Shown in pieces: positions 34,246 through 45,221 of a stretch of DNA of 64,000 bases. Source of the DNA: Bradyrhizobium iriomotense (GTDB taxonomy: Bacteria > Pseudomonadota > Alphaproteobacteria > Rhizobiales > Xanthobacteraceae); NCBI RefSeq assembly GCF_018129405.1, contig NZ_JAFCLP010000002.1, positions 186,001 through 250,000 on the forward strand, in the 5' to 3' direction. The notes beneath the pieces were generated by a model. The model saw nothing but the letters and a program-made list of their open reading frames with translations, made no database searches and was not told where the DNA came from. The position numbers and the translations under genes are program-made. Each line of letters starts with the position of its first letter. Within the stretch, counting starts at the first letter, position 1.

Positions 34246-35013
34246 ATGAAGAAGATTTTGCTGGCTTCGGCCAGTCTGTTCGTACTCAGCGCGTTGACGC
34301 CGGCCTCGTTGACACCGGCCTCGGCGGCCGATCTTGCGGCCCGCCCCTACACCAAGGCGCCGGTGGCTGTGGCCTCGATCTACAACTGGAGCGGATTCTA
34401 CATCGGCGCCAACGCCGGTGGCGGCTCCAGCCACAATTGCTGGGATACGACCGCTGTGCTCGGCGTGGCTGTCCCCGTCACGGCTGAAGGTTGCCACAAT
34501 GCGACCGGCGCCATCGTCGGCGGCCAGATCGGCTATCGCTGGCAGTCCGCCAGCTGGGTGTTCGGCCTCGAAGCCCAGGGCGATTGGGCTGACCTGAAGG
34601 GCTCGAACACCAGCTCGCCGGCCGCTTTCTTCCCGCTGGTGAACAACACCAAGATCGACGCCATTGGCCTCTTCACCGGTCAGGTGGGCTATGCTTGGAA
34701 CAACGTGCTCTGGTACGTGAAGGGCGGCGCGGCCGTCACCCACAACAAGTTCAGCGGCACTCTCGCCGGCGTCACGCTCGACACCGCCAACGAGACCCGC
34801 TGGGGCGGCACCGTCGGCACCGGCATCGAGTTCGGCTTCGCTCCGAACTGGTCGGTCGGCGTCGAGTACAACCACCTGTTCATGGGCAAGCACACCGACA
34901 CCTTCACCTTCCTCGGCGTGAACACCCGCAGCGATAGCATCAAGCAGGACGTGGACATGGCCACGGTTCGCGTGAACTACACCTTCGGCGGCCCGGTGGT
35001 TGCGAGGTACTGA
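34246..35013 (+). CDS. Outer-membrane beta-barrel protein (Omp25/31-like), copy 3
   Basis: A 255-residue protein. Signal peptide [20 protein letters not shown] carries a small in-frame duplication (TTGACGCCGGCCTCG then TTGACACCGGCCTCG, giving LTPAS twice). Mature start [20 protein letters not shown]. The body has the CWDT and GCHN cysteines and the [20 protein letters not shown] stretch shared with copy 1, and ends [16 protein letters not shown] conserved hairpin leader precedes it. Expected to form an eight-stranded barrel. Confidence 0.9.
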   Translation: MKKILLASASLFVLSALTPASLTPASAADLAARPYTKAPVAVASIYNWSGFYIGANAGGGSSHNCWDTTAVLGVAVPVTAEGCHNATGAIVGGQIGYRWQSASWVFGLEAQGDWADLKGSNTSSPAAFFPLVNNTKIDAIGLFTGQVGYAWNNVLWYVKGGAAVTHNKFSGTLAGVTLDTANETRWGGTVGTGIEFGFAPNWSVGVEYNHLFMGKHTDTFTFLGVNTRSDSIKQDVDMATVRVNYTFGGPVVARY

Positions 35014-35034
35014 GCCCCGCTCCATCCGCTACGA

Positions 35035-35060
35035 AAGGCCGGCCTCGCGCCGGCCTTTTT
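35035..35060 (+). terminator. Intrinsic terminator after outer-membrane gene 3
   Basis: Same AAGGCCGGC / GCCGGCCTT stem with loop CTCGC and T tail. The LexA box of uvrA begins 13 bases further on. Confidence 0.9.
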
Positions 35061-35072
35061 GTTTGGCGGCAC

Positions 35073-35087
35073 GTTCCAGAGCAGTTC
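35073..35087. promoter_or_regulatory. LexA (SOS) box upstream of uvrA
   Basis: GTTC-CAGAGCA-GTTC, an exact GTTC-N7-GTTC direct repeat, about 190 bases before the uvrA start. The family and spacing are those of alphaproteobacterial LexA sites, so uvrA is probably DNA-damage inducible. Confidence 0.72.
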
Positions 35088-35279
35088 CGTCCCCGCTGCT
35101 GCCAGATGCCGCCAGCGCGCCAACATTCCGTTGACGATTCGCAACTCCCTCTGGAAATCCGTCTCCGTTCTTCCTACGTTCGCTGCCATACCCAGCGGCG
35201 CCGATCCCGGTTCCGGGCAAAGCGCGCCTTTTTTGTTGGCGCGATCGCGCACCTTTGGGCTTCCTTGAGGGCAACTCGG

Positions 35280-38255
<2,976 letters not shown>

Positions 38256-38279
38256 AAACTTTGGATCGAGGTCGCGTAG

Positions 38280-38305
38280 GGCGGATTAGCTAGGCGTAAT
38301 CCGCC
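38280..38305. repeat. Small REP-like hairpin (GGCGGATTA)
   Basis: GGCGGATTA (38280-38288) pairs with TAATCCGCC (38297-38305). Together with the preceding GTAG it resembles another rhizobial intergenic repeat family. Lies after uvrA. Confidence 0.55.
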
Positions 38306-38386
38306 ACTGCCCCTCTTGTGGGACAGTCGGGCTAGGCTTCGTCATCCTCGCCCGACGAACCACGCAGGATCCGGGAGAGAACCGAC

Positions 38387-38956
38387 ATGTCCGCTGGACT
38401 CGTCCAAACCTACCGCGCCTTCGCCCACAACAATGCCTGGGCCAATCACCGGCTTCTCACCGCCTGCGCCGCGCTGTCCCAGGCAGAGTTCGAAGCCCAC
38501 CGCACCGGTTTCTTCCCGAGCCTGCAGCGTACGCTGAACCACATCTACATCATCGACCTCTTCTACATCGATGCACTCGAAGGCGGCTGGCTCGGACCGG
38601 CAGCCTGGAAGAACGAGGTGCCTTTTCCTGCCCTCACCGCGCTGCAGCCTGCGCAAGCCGCGATGGACAGGCGCCTGATTGCGATCTGCGATGCACTGAC
38701 GCCCGCGCGGTTCGATGACGTTGTGAAGATCAACCGCGACACGAGCGTTCAGACCGAGCGCTGCGACCGGCTGCTCATGCATCTGTTCCAGCACCAGATC
38801 CATCATCGCGGGCAGGCGCATGCCATGCTGTCCGAAACGGCCGTTGCGCCCCCGCAGCTCGATGAATTCTTCGCAGAAGGCGAAGCGCCGCTCCGGGCTG
38901 CCGAATTCGCCGAACTCGGCTGGACCGAGGAGACCGTCTGGAAATCCCGGATATAA
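38387..38956 (+). CDS. DinB-family protein
   Basis: A 189-residue four-helix protein of the DinB/YfiT fold. Metal-binding histidines appear in the expected places: NHIYIIDLFYIDALEGG (around 55), and LMHLFQHQIHHRGQAHAMLS (around 130) with the HxxHHRGQ motif. FRAFAHNNAWANHRLLTACA-like start (YRAFAHNNAWANHRLL) is typical. Members act as thiol-S-transferase-like or damage-linked metalloproteins; substrate unknown. It stands downstream of uvrA on the same strand after a repeat. Confidence 0.85.
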   Translation: MSAGLVQTYRAFAHNNAWANHRLLTACAALSQAEFEAHRTGFFPSLQRTLNHIYIIDLFYIDALEGGWLGPAAWKNEVPFPALTALQPAQAAMDRRLIAICDALTPARFDDVVKINRDTSVQTERCDRLLMHLFQHQIHHRGQAHAMLSETAVAPPQLDEFFAEGEAPLRAAEFAELGWTEETVWKSRI

Positions 38957-39030
38957 GCTACGCCAGGAACTCCAGCGGCACGTGGTCGGTCAGCCAGACG
39001 CCACTGTCGGATGATCGATCCGAGGGAGCG

Positions 39031-39354
39031 ATGCCCAGTCGAGCCTATGCTCTCTTCCGGAAAGCCATCCTCGCCGAGCAGCACGTCACCTGCATCTACG
39101 AGGGGCGCTACCGCGAGCTCTGCCCGCACATCATCGGCACCAGCAAGAACGGGGAAGAAGCTGTGCTGGCCTGGCAATTTGCCGGCGAGAGCAGCGGACC
39201 GCTGCCGCAATGGCGGTGCCTGAAGCTCGCCAATGTCAGCGGCGCCCGGGCGCGCGACGGCGACTGGCATGAGGGTGGTTCGCATCGGACGACACAGACC
39301 TGCATCAAGAACATCGATCTCGACATCAACGTTCACGTGCGCAAGTTGCGGTGA
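39031..39354 (+). CDS. Conserved hypothetical protein
   Basis: A 107-residue protein with a compact beta core: HVTCIYEGRYRELCPHIIGT, KNGEEAVLAWQFAGESSG and LPQWRCLKLANVSGA. The pattern of ligand-sensing strands (xxxYxGxxRxLxPHxIG) recalls WYL-like domains that bind nucleic acid or small ligands, but the full fold is not recognised. Three cysteines are spread along it. No operon partner is clear. Confidence 0.58.
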   Translation: MPSRAYALFRKAILAEQHVTCIYEGRYRELCPHIIGTSKNGEEAVLAWQFAGESSGPLPQWRCLKLANVSGARARDGDWHEGGSHRTTQTCIKNIDLDINVHVRKLR

Positions 39355-39360
39355 GCGCCG

Positions 39361-39696
39361 CTAGCTGCCGACGAATTCTATGACCGCTTCGCCCCGCGCG
39401 ACGGCTTCGACAATTTGCGGCATGGCGCCTAGAAACTGGCGGATCAGCACGCGATTTTCGATATTGCCCACGCGCACCCATAGCACGGTCGGTCCCTGAC
39501 CCTTTGCAACGCGGAGAAGCGAAAAGTCGCGATCCTTGGTGACGAGAACGGCCGATCGAGAAATGGCTTCGTTCCAGATCACTCCATCGATCGCGTTTGC
39601 CATCCCGAACTCGGCCACATGAACCGCATCGTATCCAGCACGACGCATGGCTTCCGCGAGTGCCGGAGGAAGCTGAGCATCGATCAAGTATGGCAA
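39361..39696 (-). CDS. DUF5615-type PIN-like toxin
   Basis: A 111-residue protein with the PIN-like fold: LIDAQLPPALAEAMRRAGYD at the N-terminus (with the first Asp), and VLVTKDRDFSLLRVAKGQGP in the middle with the catalytic acidic pair. GMANAIDGVIWNEAISRS lies between. It starts one base after the DUF433 gene ends, so the two form a type II toxin-antitoxin operon. The expected action is RNase activity, inferred from the fold. Confidence 0.8.
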   Translation of the reverse strand: MPYLIDAQLPPALAEAMRRAGYDAVHVAEFGMANAIDGVIWNEAISRSAVLVTKDRDFSLLRVAKGQGPTVLWVRVGNIENRVLIRQFLGAMPQIVEAVARGEAVIEFVGS

Positions 39697-39697
39697 G

Positions 39698-39925
39698 CTA
39701 TTTGGCCGCTATGATCGGGTGGTCGACCTGACGGGCAGCATAGGCGAGCACCGCGTCGATGTCGGCCTCTTCCAGATATGGATAATCCTCGAGGATGCTC
39801 TCCCGCGTCTGTCCCGCTGACAGCAGCCCCAGGACGTCGGCAACCGTGATGCGCAGGTCGCGAACGCATGGGCGTCCATGCATACGCTGGGGATCAACCG
39901 TAATCCTTGCCAGTAGCTCCGACAT
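39698..39925 (-). CDS. DUF433-family antitoxin
   Basis: A 75-residue protein. ITVDPQRMHGRPCVRDLRIT is the DUF433 signature, followed by a helix-turn-helix-like VADVLGLLSAGQTRESILED and YPYLEEADIDAVLAYAARQ. DUF433 proteins pair with DUF5615 toxins as here, the antitoxin gene coming first. It probably also represses the operon. No operator was identified in the upstream 100 bases. Confidence 0.82.
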   Translation of the reverse strand: MSELLARITVDPQRMHGRPCVRDLRITVADVLGLLSAGQTRESILEDYPYLEEADIDAVLAYAARQVDHPIIAAK

Positions 39926-40026
39926 CTGTCACCTCTGGACCTTAATATAGCATCTCCGATCGCATCTGTCAGCGCGTCGCCAGCTGGACTCGATGCGCAG
40001 GTCCGCCCGGTACTTCCGTCTCCTCC

Positions 40027-40668
40027 ATGCCCTACTCCCTCGCCATTTTCGATCTCGACGGCACCCTCGCCGACAGTTTTCCGTGGTTCTTGCGCACCAT
40101 CAACGATGTCGCCGACCGCTTCGGCTTTCGCCGCGTGGCGGATGAGGACATCGAGGCGCTGCGGCATGCCTCGAACCGCGAGATCCTGAGCCGGCTCGAA
40201 GTGCCCTTGTGGAAGCTGCCGGCGATTGCGCGGCATGCGCGGCGGCTGAAGGCGGAGGCAACAGCTGAGATCTCGCTGTTTGCAGGCGTCGAGACGATGC
40301 TGCGGACGCTGGCTGAGAACGGCGTGCAGCTCGCGCTGGTGACGTCCGACAGCGAAGCCAATGCGCGCGAGAAGCTCGGCGAGGCCGCGACTCTGTTTTC
40401 GCATTTCGATTGCTCTGCGTCACTGTTCGGCAAGCCCGCGAAATTCCGCCGGGTCGTCCGCCGCGCCGGCGTGGAGCCGGGCAAGGTCATCGCGATCGGC
40501 GACGAGGTCCGCGACATCGATGCGGCGCGCGCCGTCGGCATTGCCTGCGGTGCCGTGTGCTGGGGTTATGCGGCGCCGGCGGCGCTGCGGGCGCTGGGGC
40601 CGGATCACACGTTTGAGCGGATGGAGGAGATTGCCGAAGCGGTCTGCCGGATTCCGCAGAGAGCCTGA
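40027..40668 (+). CDS. HAD-superfamily phosphatase
   Basis: A 213-residue haloacid-dehalogenase hydrolase. Motif I FDLDGTLADSFPWF carries the nucleophile Asp and acid/base Asp; motif II LALVTSDSEANAREKLG; motif III includes the Lys of GKPAKFRRVVRRAG; motif IV IGDEVRDIDAARAVGI. A helical cap sits between motifs I and II, typical of phosphoglycolate-phosphatase-like (Gph/PGMB) enzymes. The next gene (nucleoside hydrolase) starts 35 bases on, so a nucleotide-salvage role is possible. Substrate unknown. Confidence 0.88.
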   Translation: MPYSLAIFDLDGTLADSFPWFLRTINDVADRFGFRRVADEDIEALRHASNREILSRLEVPLWKLPAIARHARRLKAEATAEISLFAGVETMLRTLAENGVQLALVTSDSEANAREKLGEAATLFSHFDCSASLFGKPAKFRRVVRRAGVEPGKVIAIGDEVRDIDAARAVGIACGAVCWGYAAPAALRALGPDHTFERMEEIAEAVCRIPQRA

Positions 40669-40703
40669 TCCGCAATCGCCACGCACGGCCCAGGGAGACG
40701 TCG

Positions 40704-41624
40704 ATGACACTCACGGATGCAAGCCGCCTCAAGCTCCTGGAGCCGCCGGTCGGCCGGCTGCGGGTCGTGCTCGACACCGACACCTATAACGAGATCGACG
40801 ATCAGTTCGCGCTCGTGCAGATGCTGCTGTCGAAGGACCGCTTCGATGTCGAGGCGATCTACGCCGCGCCGTTCTTCAATGCGCGCGCGGACAGTCCCGG
40901 CCACGGCATGGAGCTGAGCTATCAGGAAATCCTTCGCCTGCTGGATCGCCTGGATGTCGCGCCGGACGGCCTGGTTCACCGCGGCGTCACCGACTATGTC
41001 GGCCCCGGCAAGACGGCGCGGACGGCACCCGCCGTGGACGACCTCATCGCCCGGGCGCGCGCGGGCACGCCGGACAATCCGCTCTACGTCGTTGCCATCG
41101 GCGCCATCAGCAACGTCGCCTCGGCGCTGCTGAGGGCGCCCGACATCATCGACCGTATCGTCGTGGTCTGGCTCGGCGGCCATGCGCTGGAATGGCCCCA
41201 CACGGTCGAGTTCAATCTGAAGCAGGACGTCGGCGGCGCACAGGTGCTGCTCGACAGCGGCGTGCCGCTCGTCCTCGTCCCGTGCATGGGCGTCACTTCG
41301 CGTCTTCACTCGACGGTGCCGGAGATCGAACGATACGTCGAACCCCACGGCAGCATCGGCGCATTCCTCGCCATGCGCTTCAAGGAATATTCGTCCGACC
41401 ACATGGGCTGGGCCAAGGAGATCTGGGACATGGCGCCGGTCGGCTGGCTGCTCAATCCCGTGTGGGCACCAAGCGTCGTCATCCCCGCTCCGGTGCTCAC
41501 GGATCAGATGACGTGGAGCGTCGACCGCAGGCGGCATCCGATCCGCTACGTGACCTATGTGGACCGCAATCCGATCCTGAGGGACTTTTTCGTGAAGCTG
41601 CGAGACTTCGCTGGACCGAAATGA
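40704..41624 (+). CDS. Nucleoside hydrolase family protein
   Basis: A 306-residue protein of the inosine-uridine hydrolase fold. The calcium-binding N-terminal motif reads VLDTDTYNEIDDQFALVQML, with the expected cluster of acidic residues. Later segments such as VVAIGAISNVASALLRAPDI are typical, and EFNLKQDVGGAQVLLDSGVP resembles the NxxxDPxAA-type region. It would cleave the N-glycosidic bond of nucleosides, giving base and ribose. The DTDTYNEIDD form differs from the canonical DTDPGIDDA, so the substrate may differ. It likely forms an operon with the HAD phosphatase. Confidence 0.85.
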   Translation: MTLTDASRLKLLEPPVGRLRVVLDTDTYNEIDDQFALVQMLLSKDRFDVEAIYAAPFFNARADSPGHGMELSYQEILRLLDRLDVAPDGLVHRGVTDYVGPGKTARTAPAVDDLIARARAGTPDNPLYVVAIGAISNVASALLRAPDIIDRIVVVWLGGHALEWPHTVEFNLKQDVGGAQVLLDSGVPLVLVPCMGVTSRLHSTVPEIERYVEPHGSIGAFLAMRFKEYSSDHMGWAKEIWDMAPVGWLLNPVWAPSVVIPAPVLTDQMTWSVDRRRHPIRYVTYVDRNPILRDFFVKLRDFAGPK

Positions 41625-41637
41625 GTCCGTAGAATCG

Positions 41638-41719
41638 GTAGCCCGGATGAGCGAAGCGACATCCGGGACCGTCCGCGCCTGAAGCAAGTCCCGGATATCG
41701 CTTCGCTCATCCGGGCTAC
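41638..41719. repeat. Long palindromic intergenic repeat (GTAGCCCGGATGAGCG family)
   Basis: Arms of about 30 bases (41638-41667 and 41690-41719), beginning GTAGCCCGGATGAGCGAAGC and ending GCTCATCCGGGCTAC, pair almost perfectly around a 22-base centre. Lies exactly between convergent genes, where it could act as a bidirectional terminator. Confidence 0.85.
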
Positions 41720-41729
41720 GAGACATCCC

Positions 41730-42692
41730 CTACTCCGTCCTTCTCAAGAACACCCCGAACGCGCGCGGGCCGTCGCCGGTCTTGATCTCGCCGATCACCT
41801 TCAGATCAGTGGCATCGATGATATCGAGCGTGTTGCTCTCCCAGCAGGCGACGATCACGCGCTTGCCGTCGGCGGTCGCCGCAATACCTTCGGGGTACTC
41901 GCCGACATTGATGCGCTTGACCGGCTTCAGGCTCGCCAGGTCGAACACGCTGACGGTGCCGCCGTACTGGTCGGTGACGAAGCCGCGGCCCAGCGTCAGC
42001 GCAACCGCATAGGGACGCACCCCCACCGGCACGCGGCCGATCTCGCGGGCCTCCGCGAGGTCGATCACGGAGACGTCGTCGGAGCCGACATTGGCGGTGT
42101 AGGCGCGCTTGCCCTCGGCATCGATGGTGACGCCGAACGGACGCGTGCCGACCTTGATGGTCGCCTTGCGCTGGCGCGTCGCGGTGTCGACCACGGAGAC
42201 GCTGTCGTCGTCGCGGTCCGCCGAGAGCAGCAGCCTGCCGTCAGGCGTCACCGCCAGGCCCGACGGTGAGGCGCCGACCGCGATGCTGGCGGTGACGCTG
42301 CGCGAGGCCGCATCGATCACCCGCACCGCCGCCGCGTACCAGTCCGCGACATAGACCGTCTTGCCGTCGGGCGCGACGGCAATACCGAGCGGTCCACCGC
42401 CGACCTCGACGCGGCCAGCGACCTGCCGCGTGGCGGCGTCCACCACCGTCACCGCCTTGGCATCCGGGCTCGTCACATAGGCAAAGCGCCCGTCGGCGCT
42501 GACGGCGACGCCGGCCGGCTTGCCGCCGATCGGGATGGTCGCAACGCTGCGCGAGGTCGCGAGGTCCACGACCATCAGATCGTCGCTGAGCTGGTTGGTG
42601 ACGAACGCCTCCTCGGCGGAGGCGCAGCCAGGGCACGCAAGGCTGGCGGCGAGCGCCGCCAGAACCAGCGCACGCACGACCAGCATCCGCAC
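41730..42692 (-). CDS. YncE-type beta-propeller periplasmic protein
   Basis: A 320-residue protein with a signal peptide (VRALVLAALAASLACPGCASA) and about seven propeller repeats of the form VxVIDxAxxxxVAxIxVGxxPxGVAVxPDGxxxYVA (for example SVSVVDTATRQRKATIKVGT). This is the YncE / PQQ-associated propeller group. The gene ends three bases before an SRPBCC gene begins on the same strand, so both are probably cotranscribed, as in systems linked to PQQ-dependent alcohol oxidation. No PQQ enzyme is in the window, so the link is inference. Confidence 0.85.
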   Translation of the reverse strand: MRMLVVRALVLAALAASLACPGCASAEEAFVTNQLSDDLMVVDLATSRSVATIPIGGKPAGVAVSADGRFAYVTSPDAKAVTVVDAATRQVAGRVEVGGGPLGIAVAPDGKTVYVADWYAAAVRVIDAASRSVTASIAVGASPSGLAVTPDGRLLLSADRDDDSVSVVDTATRQRKATIKVGTRPFGVTIDAEGKRAYTANVGSDDVSVIDLAEAREIGRVPVGVRPYAVALTLGRGFVTDQYGGTVSVFDLASLKPVKRINVGEYPEGIAATADGKRVIVACWESNTLDIIDATDLKVIGEIKTGDGPRAFGVFLRRTE

Positions 42693-42694
42693 GG

Positions 42695-43261
42695 TCAGCT
42701 TCCGCTCTCGATCTTCTTCTTCAGCGCCTCGAGGCCGGCCTTGTAGAGGCCGCTCACCGCAGTCTTGGCGGCCTCGTCACTCAACTCCGGCGGCGGGTCG
42801 TTGTTGGGAAAGCCGCGGTAGAAAGCGCCGGCCCACTCCAGCGTCGCGCCCTTGCCGTCGGCGCTCGGCGTCACCGTCAGCGTCGAGGAATAGTTGGTGA
42901 CCGGCAGCACCTTCACATCCACGGTGGTGATCCGGTAGGAATAGGTCATCGCGGCCGCGTCGAACTTGTAGAGCTCCTCGTCGACGGTGGCGCCGCCCGT
43001 CAGCGTCAGCTTCCGCGTCGCGCCGATCTCATTGCCCTTCTCGCCCTCGGTCTTGGTGACGGGCGGAAGCCAGCTCATGTCCTGGAAATTGCCGATCACC
43101 GCCCACACCTTGGCCGGAGCAGCGTTGATCTCGATGGATTCCCGGACCTTCTGCCGGGTCGGCCCGTGGGACCAGGCCGGCGCAAACGCCGCCATGAAAG
43201 CAATCCCCGCCACCGCCAGCGCCGCCACCCCGGCGACCGCCGTTCCACTTCCTATCCTCAT
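42695..43261 (-). CDS. SRPBCC-family (MxaD-like) secreted protein
   Basis: A 188-residue protein. A signal-like hydrophobic segment (GTAVAGVAALAVAGIAFMAAFA) precedes an SRPBCC (START-like) domain: ESIEINAAPAKVWAVIGNFQ and DMSWLPPVTKTEGEKGNEIG, ATRKLTLTGGATVDEELYKF, then ATLEWAGAFYRGFPNNDPPP. Periplasmic SRPBCC proteins such as MxaD support methanol or alcohol dehydrogenases; this is inferred from fold and the neighbouring YncE-type gene, not shown. The domain would bind a hydrophobic ligand. Likely first gene of the pair. Confidence 0.78.
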   Translation of the reverse strand: MRIGSGTAVAGVAALAVAGIAFMAAFAPAWSHGPTRQKVRESIEINAAPAKVWAVIGNFQDMSWLPPVTKTEGEKGNEIGATRKLTLTGGATVDEELYKFDAAAMTYSYRITTVDVKVLPVTNYSSTLTVTPSADGKGATLEWAGAFYRGFPNNDPPPELSDEAAKTAVSGLYKAGLEALKKKIESGS

Positions 43262-44184
43262 ACCGTTTCCTCACTCTTGGATCTGCGCGACTTGAGGCGC
43301 GCTGGGATCATCGTAGCGTATTTTTGGGCCGAGGGGAGACCGGTTCGTGGCACGGCGGTGGCGGGGGCGCACCCCGTTCACACCATTCCTTGCGTTGCTC
43401 GACGGGCAAAACACACAAGACTGGGGTCAATGCATCAGGATGAAAACAATTCGCTTTACGCGAATTCGGAATTATCGCATGTTGCAGCCATCCCAGCCCG
43501 GTCCGAGGGGCGTATCGCGATCGTCACGACACGCGGGAGGGGACGTGGTGGACGCAGGCGGCGTCGGCGCGAAGGCGGTTTGCAGGGCGGGTCACTCCGT
43601 GAGCGAACGCCGCGCGCACACGACCGGTGCAGCCTGCGTACGGCAAAATCGTGTGGTCCTGGCGCCCGGGGTCTGTGCGCCAAGTGCTGCGGTGATGCTG
43701 CGGCCCAACCGGGTCCGCGGCATCAGCCATCCGCAGGGCGACGGGGGCAATAGTGCATCGCTCCCCGGGGAGAGCACGACATAAGCCGTCAAACCACTGC
43801 GCAGGGAAGGCCGTGTGTTGGGCTTCACCTGTATGCCGCTGTGCAGCTTCTCGTAGCGCAATTTCCGCACAGTGGACCGTGGGTGCCAGCCGGCACCCGG
43901 CCTTCCCTGCGCCCTCGGAGTCTTCGGGGGCGATGACGACAGCAAAGCTCGGGCAGTTCATGCCGCGAGAATGCGAAACCGCGCATGTGATCTGGTAGCA
44001 ATGCGAGATGAATTCGGGCTCTCGTGCCCCGGACGCAGCGCAGCGCCCCTTCGGCGGTGCGCTGCAGAGCCGGGGCCCATACAACAGCAGAATGCGCCGC
44101 TTCTGGATCCCGGCTCTGCGCCGCAACGCTCGCGCGTTGCAGCTTGTCCGGGACACGCGTATGGGCGTCGGGTGCGCCCCTCGT
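43262..44184. repeat. Noncoding repeat-like region, about 920 bases
   Basis: No convincing gene, although several long open frames with biased composition exist. It contains strong palindromes, notably 44027-44075 (GCCCCGGACGCAGCGCAGCG pairing with the segment ending CGCTGCAGAGCCGGGGC) and a second around 44106-44156 (ATCCCGGCTCTGCGC with CTTGTCCGGGAC). Low-complexity G/C blocks and the absence of ribosome sites fit a repeat cluster rather than coding DNA; it resembles a recurrent Bradyrhizobium intergenic repeat. A 75-base block around 43500-43560 is especially GC-rich. Confidence 0.55.
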
Positions 44185-44952
44185 CTACTCCGCCAGCGTC
44201 GCCTCGACGAACCCGCGCGGATCGTCGCAAAACTCCCGCATGACCCGATAGTGATCCGTCTGCTCCACCGTGACAGGCTCCAGCCCGTACTTCCCGAGCC
44301 GCAGCAGCCGCGCATTGGGATAAGCCATCAGCATCGGCGAATGGGTTGCCATGATGACCTGGCAGATGCGGGATTCGTCCATGCGTCGCAGCAGTTTCAG
44401 GAACTCGATCTGGCGCGCCGGCGACAGCGCCGACTCGGGCTCGTCGAAGATGAAGATGCCCTGGCGCTGGCAACGCTCTTCGAAGAAGCGCAGGAAGCCC
44501 TCGCCATGGGAATGCGACAGGAAATCAGGGCCGACCTGGCCAGCATCACGCGCAGCCTTGTCAAGATATCGCGCGACCGAGAAGAAGCTCTCGGCGCGGA
44601 AGAACCATCCATTGGTGATCTTCGGCAGCCAGCTTGCGCGCAGCGCCTTGGAGAGCCGACCGCCCATCTTCTCCCGTGCTTCGGAGTGGTCGACCGGCAT
44701 GTAGCCCTTCCCGCCACCAGCATCGTCGTAGCCGGCGTGCGCTGCAATGCCCTCGAGGATCGTCGATTTCCCGGTGCCGTTCTCTCCGACGATGATCGTG
44801 ATGGCCGCGTCGAAGTTGAGCTCGAAATCATCCGGAAAGATGGGCAGGCAGAACGGATAGGCTTCGCGGTCTTGGACTTGCGACGAGTCGAGCCAGACCC
44901 GTCTCAGATAAGGCGCGGGCAGGTTGATCGTTCGACTGCCTCTTCGGCTCAT
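44185..44952 (-). CDS. AAA ATPase (solitary SMC-like, COG3910 type)
   Basis: A 255-residue P-loop ATPase. Walker A GENGTGKSTILEG lies near residue 55, and IFIFDEPESALSPARQIEFL is Walker B with the catalytic Glu, preceded by an ABC-like FLSHSHGEGFLRFFEE signature. MATHSPMLMAYPNARLL is the H-loop region. The family is the small predicted ATPases of the RecF/SMC type found singly in bacteria; function not known. Start uncertain: ATG 44952 follows GGGGG six bases upstream, and 44973 is an alternative. Confidence 0.82.
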   Translation of the reverse strand: MSRRGSRTINLPAPYLRRVWLDSSQVQDREAYPFCLPIFPDDFELNFDAAITIIVGENGTGKSTILEGIAAHAGYDDAGGGKGYMPVDHSEAREKMGGRLSKALRASWLPKITNGWFFRAESFFSVARYLDKAARDAGQVGPDFLSHSHGEGFLRFFEERCQRQGIFIFDEPESALSPARQIEFLKLLRRMDESRICQVIMATHSPMLMAYPNARLLRLGKYGLEPVTVEQTDHYRVMREFCDDPRGFVEATLAE

Positions 44953-45221
44953 GCCCGGCCCCCATTGCGACATCCCTCGACCAGAACATATCAGGAACGC
45001 AATCTTCGCGAAAGCTGCATCTGAGAAACATATGGACACAAACAGCAATAAAACCCGTCATGCGTCACTTGGACGCTAATTGAAACCTGAGATTGCAGGT
45101 CAGAATCGTCCTAAGAAAACGCAGCTGTGAGACAGTCGCTGGCATGAGGCCAGCTCCCACCTCGCGACCCCGCAATGATTGACGGATGTCCGGGACCGTA
45201 AGAAGCCGCGAGGAATGCGCG
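44953..45221. other. Intergenic region between AAA ATPase and DUF1217 gene
   Basis: About 270 bases between divergent genes. Two regulatory regions are expected, but no clear motif is seen. Low-complexity and short frames do not look coding. Confidence 0.4.

Noticed and set aside
43347-43784. Open frames in the repeat block as genes
   Set aside because: No ribosome site, no motif, and the DNA folds into palindromes; more likely repeat DNA.
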